From Anaerovibrio sp. (lineage in GTDB: Bacteria; Bacillota; Negativicutes; Selenomonadales; Selenomonadaceae), in contig JAEDOE010000010.1 of NCBI GenBank assembly GCA_016302095.1, forward strand, positions 1 through 13,826: 13,826 nt of DNA, in the 5' to 3' direction. Below are positions 5,446-13,826 of the stretch, in pieces (the first letter of the stretch is position 1; every line of letters starts with the position of its first letter). The notes under the pieces are model-generated. The model was not told the DNA's origin, searched no databases, and saw nothing but the letters and a program-made list of their open reading frames with translations. The translations under genes were made by a program, and so were the position numbers.

Positions 5446-5922
5446 ATGTATATTTCTGATTTGCTGACGGCTGACTGCATTGAGCTGGCTGCCGATGTAA
5501 AGACCAAGGATGAGGTGATTGCCAGACTAGTGGAGCTGCTGGAGAAAAACGGCATTGTAACTGATAAGGCTCTTTTTAGTGAGGCTGTAATGGCCAGGGA
5601 GGCTCTGGGTTCTACCGGTATTTCCGCAGGTATTGCCATTCCTCATGCCAAGAGCGAGGCGGTGGCCAGGCCGGGCCTCAGCGTGATTACGGTACCTGAT
5701 GGTGTGGATTTTCAGGCCCGTGACGGCAAGCCGAGCAAGATTTTTTTCATGATTGCCGCACCGAAGGATGCCAATGACCTGCATATCGAAATGCTGGGGC
5801 ATATCTCGCTGATTCTCATTGATGCCGCCAACCGCGAGAAGCTGCTGCAGGCAGAGTCGGCAGACAGGTTCCTGTCCTATCTGGACAGGATGGAAGCCAA
5901 AAAATTCGTGGGGGTTGACTGA
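5446..5922 (+). CDS. PTS EIIA component, fructose/mannitol type, stand-alone
   Basis: This 158-residue single-domain protein belongs to the EIIA fructose/mannitol/nitrogen family, which takes phosphate from HPr on a histidine. The phosphorylated residue is His67 in the diagnostic IPHAKS motif, and the second conserved histidine is His113 in LHIEML. No EIIB or EIIC gene is nearby; the next gene is a GPH symporter, so a complete PTS transporter is not encoded here. A role in regulating the permease, or in supplying phosphate to partners elsewhere, is inferred. The ATG at 5446 is 8 nt after AAGGAG; the earlier GTG (5437) and ATG (5440) overlap or crowd that site. It is the first gene of the operon. 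Confidence 0.92.
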   Translation: MYISDLLTADCIELAADVKTKDEVIARLVELLEKNGIVTDKALFSEAVMAREALGSTGISAGIAIPHAKSEAVARPGLSVITVPDGVDFQARDGKPSKIFFMIAAPKDANDLHIEMLGHISLILIDAANREKLLQAESADRFLSYLDRMEAKKFVGVD

Positions 5923-5986
5923 GGGGAGCCAGCTGCCCGGCTACAGGTGTAAGTGATTATAGTTTGTTAATATGGGGGTAAAGGTA

Positions 5987-7378
5987 ATGGATAATGGTAT
6001 TTCGTTTAAAGAAAAATTGTCATTTGGCATAGGTGCTTATGGTAAGGATCTGGTTTATGGTATTGTAGCCACCTTTGTCATGGTTTACTACACTGATGTG
6101 GTGCAGGTTTCACCTGCTTTTGTCGGTGGTTTGTTCCTGGTAGCCCGTATCTGGGATGCGATTAATGATCCGATGATGGGCTTGATTGTAGATAATACCC
6201 ATACAAAGTATGGTAAGTTCCGTCCGTGGATTTTGGCAGGTACGATTATCAACTCCGTTGTGCTGGCACTGCTGTTCCTGAATCCGGCTGAGTTCCTGCA
6301 GGGGACGCTGGTATATGTATGGTGCGCCGTCACCTACATCCTCTGGGGCATGACCTATACCCTGATGGATGTGCCTTACTGGTCCATGATTCCTTCCTTC
6401 TCCAGTGATTCCAAGGTGCGTGACACCATGTCCGTGATTCCGCGTCTCTTTGCCATGTTCGGCAGTTCTACCATTACTACCTTCGGCCTGATGATTATCG
6501 CTTTTCTGGGCGTCAACATGGGAGGAACAGTTTCTGACGGCTATTTCCGTTTTGCCCTGCTGATTGCTGTAGTGTTTAATGTCTGCGAGGTTATCTGCTT
6601 CCTGTTCACCCGTGAGCATGTTGTTACGGAAAGCCAGGAGCGTATCAAGCCGGCTGATGCCCTGAGGATTATCAAGGAAAATGATCAGCTGCTGGTAATT
6701 ATTGGACTGACTGTCATGAAGGAGTTTGGTATTTACCTGTTCCTGGGCATGAATATCTACTATTATCGCTATGTGGTGCTGGATGAAAGCTGGTTTGCCC
6801 TGTTCGGTGCGATTTCCTTTGCTTCCCAGCTGGTGGCCTTTTCCGCCTTTTCCAAGCTGGTGGAGATGATTTCCCGCAAGTCCACTTATCTTTTGTCTCT
6901 TGCCCTGCTGATTTCCGGCCTCCTGGGAATGTTCTTCTTTGCCGGTGCTCCTGGCTCCAGCACTGTGGTTTTCGGTATTTGTGCTGCCCTGTTCAGCATG
7001 GGTAATGCCCTGATTTGCGTATCCGGTACTGTTATGCTGGCTGATGCCTGCGATTATGGCGAGTTTAAGACAGGCAAGCGTACCGAGGCTATTGTGTTCT
7101 CGGCCCAGACGCTGTCCGTAAAATTCGGTTCTGCTATGTCCGGTGCCCTGGGCGGTCTGCTGCTGCAGTTTGTGGGCTATGTGCCGAATATTGCTCAGAC
7201 TGAGCAGACTATTATGGGACTGAAGCTGTTGATGTTTGTCCTTTCCGCGATTATTTTTGCCACTATGATGTTTATCTATGTAAAATGCTATAAGCTGAAT
7301 GGCGATTTCTACAAGGATATGCTCAGCATGCTGGAAATTACCAGGGAGCAGAAAAAGCTGGAGCAGGCGCAAGCCTAA
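5987..7378 (+). CDS. GPH-family galactoside:cation symporter (MelB/LacS-like)
   Basis: This 463-residue, roughly 12-span inner-membrane protein belongs to the glycoside-pentoside-hexuronide:cation symporter family and probably carries lactose, melibiose or raffinose with H+ or Na+. It shows the family motif RIWDAINDPMMG (54-65), with Asp57 and Asp61 matching the cation-site aspartates of MelB, then KYGKFRPWI (74-82), and the late motif DYGEFKTGKRTEA (356-368). The C-terminus ends at about residue 463 with a short charged tail, so the EIIA-Glc domain fused to LacS of streptococci and lactobacilli is absent. The ATG at 5987 is preferred because GGGGG and AAGG precede it; the ATG at 5972 has no ribosome site. 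Sugar specificity cannot be fixed from sequence. Confidence 0.93.
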   Translation: MDNGISFKEKLSFGIGAYGKDLVYGIVATFVMVYYTDVVQVSPAFVGGLFLVARIWDAINDPMMGLIVDNTHTKYGKFRPWILAGTIINSVVLALLFLNPAEFLQGTLVYVWCAVTYILWGMTYTLMDVPYWSMIPSFSSDSKVRDTMSVIPRLFAMFGSSTITTFGLMIIAFLGVNMGGTVSDGYFRFALLIAVVFNVCEVICFLFTREHVVTESQERIKPADALRIIKENDQLLVIIGLTVMKEFGIYLFLGMNIYYYRYVVLDESWFALFGAISFASQLVAFSAFSKLVEMISRKSTYLLSLALLISGLLGMFFFAGAPGSSTVVFGICAALFSMGNALICVSGTVMLADACDYGEFKTGKRTEAIVFSAQTLSVKFGSAMSGALGGLLLQFVGYVPNIAQTEQTIMGLKLLMFVLSAIIFATMMFIYVKCYKLNGDFYKDMLSMLEITREQKKLEQAQA

Positions 7379-7384
7379 AAACAT

Positions 7385-7434
7385 GCAGGCTGCGCATCTT
7401 ATCTGAAGCTTTGACGGATATGGTGCGCAGCTTG
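7385..7434 (+). repeat. Long intercistronic hairpin between permease and lacZ
   Basis: GCTGCGCATC (7389-7398) pairs with GGTGCGCAGC (7422-7431) with one T-G wobble. Weaker pairs extend it outward to about 7385/7434, and an inner stem TATC/GATA (7400-7403/7417-7420) shortens the loop. No T run follows, so it is not a standard terminator. It starts 6 nt after the permease stop and may set the relative mRNA levels of permease and lacZ by processing or protection. Confidence 0.7.
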
Positions 7435-7443
7435 TGCTACAAT
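7435..7443 (+). promoter_or_regulatory. Possible internal extended -10 promoter for lacZ
   Basis: TACAAT (7438-7443) preceded by TG (7435-7436) makes an extended -10 element. No good -35 lies 17 bp upstream; a TTGACG at 7411-7416 is 21 bp away, too far. The element abuts the 3' arm of the upstream hairpin. It would start transcripts near 7450, about 27 nt before the lacZ ATG. Confidence 0.4.
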
Positions 7444-7476
7444 CTGTATAGTTGCTTAGAAAAGAGGGGTATATAA

Positions 7477-10593
<3,117 letters not shown>

Positions 10594-10608
10594 TGCCTTG
10601 TCCCTGGC

Positions 10609-10696
10609 GTTAGCGGCATAGTGCGACACATGAGAGTTCAGCAGTAGATAATTTTGTAGATTCATTGTGTTGGCAGCATAGTGCGGTACATGATAG
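10609..10696 (+). repeat. Imperfect direct repeat in the lacZ-galK gap
   Basis: The 28-nt segment at 10609-10636 recurs at 10669-10696, exactly 60 nt further on, with 23 of 28 positions identical and the core GCATAGTGCG perfectly kept. The second copy runs into the galK ribosome site. The gap (10594-10713) contains no gene and no convincing promoter or terminator. It looks like a duplicated galK leader segment, though a repeated regulatory site is possible. Confidence 0.6.
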
Positions 10697-10713
10697 ATGA
10701 GGAGAGGTTAGAG

Positions 10714-11991
10714 ATGAACAGCAAGGATTTAGTCGGGAAAATTGCAGAGGGCAGCTTTGACGAGGCGTTGGCAAATATGTACGGCAGAGAGGCTCTGACT
10801 GCTCAGAGGGAGCGTTATAGCAGGGCACTGGAGCGTTTTGAGGAGCTGTATCCGGGCAGTGAGGAGGTGCGGATTTTCTCCGCACCGGGGCGCACCGAGG
10901 TATGCGGCAACCACACTGACCATCAGCGGGGACGCGTGCTGGCTGCGGCTATCAATTTGGATGCTGTTGCCGTAGTCGGCTTTCATGAGGAGGGCGTTAT
11001 CCGCCTGCAGTCCGAGGGGTACCAGGCAGAGCTGATTGACCTGAAGGCTTTGCAGGCAGATGAGGCGGAGCATGGTACGACAGCGGCCCTGATTCGCGGC
11101 ATGGCTGCTCAGTTTGCAGAGCTGGGCTGCAACATCGGCGGTTTTAATGCCTATGTGACCTCTGATGTGCTGGGGGGCAGCGGCCTGTCCTCCTCGGCGG
11201 CCTTTGAGGTGCTGGTGGGGACTATTCTGGATGAGTATTATAATGATGGCAGGGCAGGTGCTGTGGAAATTGCCAAGATGGGGCAGCTGGCTGAGAATCA
11301 TTACTTTGGCAAGAAGTGCGGCCTGATGGATCAGATGGTTTCCTCTGTGGGCGGCTTCGTATTTATTGACTTTGCAGATACCCGGAAGCCTGTTATTGAA
11401 AAGCATACATGTGATTTTGCTGCTGCCGGTATCAGCCTGTGCATTACTGATACCAAGGGGAGCCATGCTGACCTTACCCCGGATTATGTGGCAGTGCCAA
11501 GCGAGATGAAGGCAGTGGCTGCCTGCTTTGGCAAGGAGGTTCTGCGGGAGGTGCCTGAGCAGGAATTTTTCGCGGCTATCGGCAGCCTGAGAGGCAAGGT
11601 CAGTGACAGGGCTATTCTGCGTGCTGCACATTTTTATGGTGATGATGCCCGGGTGGCAAAGGAGGTAGAGGCACTGGATGCCGCTGATTTCCAGCGGTTC
11701 TTTGAGCTGGTGAAGGAATCAGGCAATTCCTCGGCCAGATGGCTGCAGAATGTGTACTCCATCAAGAAGCCGGAGGAGCAGGGGGTAAGCCTCGGCCTGA
11801 TGGTCAGTGAGAAGGTGCTGGCGGGACGCGGTGCATATCGCGTGCATGGCGGCGGCTTTGCCGGTACGATTCAGGCCTTTGTGCCGGATGAGCTGGTGGC
11901 AGAATATGCGGCGGCGATGGAGTCCTTGTTTGGAGAGGGCTGCTGCTACCGCTTGAAAATCCGTCCTGTGGGCGGCGTAAGGGTGATGTGA
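10714..11991 (+). CDS. galK: Galactokinase (GHMP kinase family)
   Basis: This 425-residue enzyme phosphorylates galactose to galactose-1-phosphate with ATP, the first committed Leloir step. The sugar-binding signature at 59-70 reads GRTEVCGNHTDH rather than the classical GRxNLIGEHxDY. The phosphate-binding GHMP motif GGSGLSSSA is at 154-162, the likely catalytic pair is Arg60 and Asp206 (CGLMDQM), and the third GHMP motif is GGGFAGT (379-385). The length is slightly above the roughly 390 residues common for GalK. The ATG at 10714 is preferred to the upstream GTG/ATG because AGGAG and GAGG (10700-10707) lie 6-9 nt before it. The stop overlaps the ribosome site of galT, indicating translational coupling. 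Confidence 0.94.
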   Translation: MNSKDLVGKIAEGSFDEALANMYGREALTAQRERYSRALERFEELYPGSEEVRIFSAPGRTEVCGNHTDHQRGRVLAAAINLDAVAVVGFHEEGVIRLQSEGYQAELIDLKALQADEAEHGTTAALIRGMAAQFAELGCNIGGFNAYVTSDVLGGSGLSSSAAFEVLVGTILDEYYNDGRAGAVEIAKMGQLAENHYFGKKCGLMDQMVSSVGGFVFIDFADTRKPVIEKHTCDFAAAGISLCITDTKGSHADLTPDYVAVPSEMKAVAACFGKEVLREVPEQEFFAAIGSLRGKVSDRAILRAAHFYGDDARVAKEVEALDAADFQRFFELVKESGNSSARWLQNVYSIKKPEEQGVSLGLMVSEKVLAGRGAYRVHGGGFAGTIQAFVPDELVAEYAAAMESLFGEGCCYRLKIRPVGGVRVM

Positions 11992-12001
11992 GGTGCAGGC
12001 T

Positions 12002-13495
12002 ATGAACCACGAGATTAACAGATTATTGAATTTTGCCCAGCAGCAGGGGCTGCTTGACCAGGCTGATAAGGTTTATGGGGCAAACCTTTTGCTGGCTGCC
12101 CTGCAGCTGGAGGAGTTTAGTCCGGAGGAGATAGATGAGAGGCTGGAGGTGCCGGATGAGATCCTGAGCAGGATGCTGGATTATGCTGCGGAGCAGGGAA
12201 TCATTGAGGATACTGCCAACCAGCGTGATTTGTTTGATACGCTGCTGATGAACTGCGTGATGCCACGGCCTTCGGAGGTAATCAGGGCTTTCAGGGCAGA
12301 TTATGACCGGTCTCCTGAGCTGGCTACGGATAACTATTATAAGCTGAGTATTGCTTCTAACTATATAAGGAAGGCGCGTATTGACAAAAATGTTATCTGG
12401 CAGACGGCTACCGAGTATGGCGATCTGGATATTACGATTAATCTTTCCAAGCCGGAAAAGGATCCCCGTGATATTGCCAAGGCAAAGCTGGTGAAGTCCT
12501 CCAGCTATCCTAAGTGCCTGTTGTGCAGGGAGAATGAGGGCTTTGCCGGTCATGCCAGTCACCCTGCCCGCCAGACGCACCGCCTGATACCCTTGGATTT
12601 TGGCGGCAGGGAGTGGTTTTTGCAGTATTCCCCTTATACCTATTATAATGAGCATTGCATTATTCTGAACGGCGAGCATGTGCCCATGAAGATTTCCCGC
12701 CGTACCTTTGAAAACCTGACGGAATTTGTTACTTTGTTTCCCCATTATTTTGCCGGTTCCAATGCCGACCTGCCAATTGTAGGCGGTTCTATTCTGTCCC
12801 ATGACCATTACCAGGGGGGGCGCTATACCTTTGCCATGGCCAAGGCACCGGTGGAAAAGAGCTATGTATTTGAGGCTTATCCTGAGGTGGAGGCAGGCAG
12901 GGTACGCTGGCCGATGAGCGCTCTCCGGCTGACCTCTGAAAATCGTCAGCAGCTGATTGATTTGGCAGAGCATATTCTGATGGTATGGCGTGGCTACAGC
13001 GATGATGGGGCAGGGGTTCTGGCCTTTTCCGGGCAGGAGCCTCACAATACCATTACCCCGATTTGCCGGCGCCGGGGCCGGGCTTATCAGCTGGATCTGG
13101 TGCTCAGAAACAACCGCACCGATGCAGAAAATCCTCTGGGGATTTTCCATCCTCATGCCAATGTCCATCATATCAAGAAGGAAAATATCGGCCTGATTGA
13201 GGTAATGGGGCTGGCGGTACTGCCGCCGAGGCTGAAGGGCAACATGGAAAAAATCCGGGAGGCGCTGCTGGCTGGCCGGGAAAGCATTGCTGATGATGAA
13301 GCCTTGGCTGTTCACGCTGACTGGTACAAGGAAATCAGGGCGGCCCATCCTGAAATTAATGAGGATAATGCGGCACAGATTATCAGGGATGAAATCGGCA
13401 GGGTATTTATGCAGGTGCTTACGGATGCAGGCGTATTCAAGCGTGACGAGGCAGGGCTGGCTGCCTTTGACAGATTTGTGGCAGCTTGCAAATAA
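12002..13495 (+). CDS. galT: UDP-glucose--hexose-1-phosphate uridylyltransferase, class II
   Basis: This 497-residue enzyme exchanges UMP between UDP-glucose and galactose-1-phosphate, giving UDP-galactose and glucose-1-phosphate. It matches the class II signature exactly: DLPIVGGSILSHDHYQGG at 256-273, with His267 and His269 in the catalytic triad region. This class is typical of Bacillota and differs in sequence from the E. coli class I enzyme with its HPH motif. A CxxC pair (Cys172, Cys175) may bind a metal or be structural. The ATG at 12002 follows AGGTG (11991-11995), which overlaps the galK stop; an earlier GTG at 11993 lies inside that ribosome site and is less likely. Length is normal for the class. 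Confidence 0.96.
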   Translation: MNHEINRLLNFAQQQGLLDQADKVYGANLLLAALQLEEFSPEEIDERLEVPDEILSRMLDYAAEQGIIEDTANQRDLFDTLLMNCVMPRPSEVIRAFRADYDRSPELATDNYYKLSIASNYIRKARIDKNVIWQTATEYGDLDITINLSKPEKDPRDIAKAKLVKSSSYPKCLLCRENEGFAGHASHPARQTHRLIPLDFGGREWFLQYSPYTYYNEHCIILNGEHVPMKISRRTFENLTEFVTLFPHYFAGSNADLPIVGGSILSHDHYQGGRYTFAMAKAPVEKSYVFEAYPEVEAGRVRWPMSALRLTSENRQQLIDLAEHILMVWRGYSDDGAGVLAFSGQEPHNTITPICRRRGRAYQLDLVLRNNRTDAENPLGIFHPHANVHHIKKENIGLIEVMGLAVLPPRLKGNMEKIREALLAGRESIADDEALAVHADWYKEIRAAHPEINEDNAAQIIRDEIGRVFMQVLTDAGVFKRDEAGLAAFDRFVAACK

Positions 13496-13534
13496 GGCGT
13501 GGGCTGTGTGGCTAACAAGGAGTGAAATAAGATT

Positions 13535-13826
13535 ATGGCTATATTGGTATGCGGCGGAGCCGGGTATATAGGTTCCCATACAGTTTATCAGCTGGTGGAA
13601 AAGGGCGAGAGTGTAGTTATTGTGGATAATTTGCAGACAGGTCATCTGGATGCAGTCAATCCCAAGGCGAAGTTTTATGAGGGAGATATTCGTGAGGCTG
13701 CCGTCCTGGATAAGATTTTTACAGAAAATGAGATAGATGCGGTGGTGCATTTTGCGGCTAATTCCCTGGTGGGGGAGTCCATGACCAATCCGCTGAAGTA
13801 TTTTAACAACAATGTCTATGGTATGC
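13535..13826 (+). CDS. galE: UDP-glucose 4-epimerase, N-terminal part (cut by window end)
   Basis: The first 97 codons show the NAD-binding Rossmann start GGAGYIGSH (residues 7-15), an aspartate ending the second strand ([10 protein letters not shown]), and the motif [17 protein letters not shown] characteristic of GalE. The enzyme regenerates UDP-glucose from UDP-galactose and closes the Leloir cycle with GalK and GalT. It starts 39 nt after galT. AAGGAG (13517-13522) lies 12 nt before the ATG, a rather long gap, but no better in-frame start exists. The catalytic YxxxK lies beyond the window, so the activity itself is inferred. Confidence 0.95.
   Translation, partial: MAILVCGGAGYIGSHTVYQLVEKGESVVIVDNLQTGHLDAVNPKAKFYEGDIREAAVLDKIFTENEIDAVVHFAANSLVGESMTNPLKYFNNNVYGM

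Noticed and set aside
10643..10682. A possible promoter before galK (TTGTAG, 17 bp, CATAGT)
   Set aside because: Both hexamers match poorly and the -10 falls inside the repeated segment; galK is well explained as part of the operon.
12023..13750. A 575-codon minus-strand open frame across galT and into galE
   Set aside because: Same codon-register effect; it spans the galT-galE junction and has no family features.

Overview
The window is about 13.8 kb of bacterial chromosome. A block of tRNA genes is followed by an unrelated membrane phosphoesterase gene and then by a complete locus for using alpha- and beta-galactosides. Strong Shine-Dalgarno sites, sigma-A-type promoters, a class II galT (the Bacillota-type enzyme), a GH36 alpha-galactosidase and a GPH-type permease point to Bacillota. 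The moderate GC content and heavy CTG-leucine usage would fit a gut or rumen anaerobe, possibly of the Negativicutes. The genus cannot be read from the sequence, and this placement is inference.

Layout. Positions 1-507 hold five tRNA genes: Thr(TGT), cut by the window edge, Gly(TCC), Leu(TAA), Leu(CAG) and Leu(GAG). A consensus promoter sits in front of the last two and a terminator follows them. Positions 649-1797 encode a membrane-anchored metallophosphoesterase with its own promoter and a strong bidirectional terminator. Positions 2099-4339 encode a GH36 alpha-galactosidase, convergent with an AraC-family regulator (4360-5226, minus strand). Diverging from the regulator is a plus-strand run that looks like one operon: a lone PTS EIIA of the fructose/mannitol type, a GPH sugar:cation symporter, a GH2 beta-galactosidase, galactokinase, class II galactose-1-phosphate uridylyltransferase, and the start of galE, cut at position 13826.

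How the genes fit together (inference from families and context). The symporter brings in galactosides such as lactose, melibiose or raffinose. The two glycosidases have no signal peptide and would act in the cytoplasm to release galactose. GalK, GalT and GalE then pass galactose through the Leloir pathway. The AraC-family protein is the obvious candidate regulator. An identical 12-bp sequence occurs upstream of the alpha-galactosidase gene and, in the opposite orientation, in the regulator/operon divergent region, which suggests a shared operator. The lone EIIA has no EIIB or EIIC beside it and may control the permease or act as a phosphorylation sensor.

The core locus is a recognisable galactoside-utilisation cluster rather than a new system. 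The points most worth a second look are the shared operator candidate, the separate fructose-type EIIA next to a permease with no fused IIA domain, the hairpin abutting an internal lacZ promoter, the repeated galK leader, the altered galactokinase signature, and the avoidance of TTA/CTA/TCA codons, which creates very long antisense open frames.
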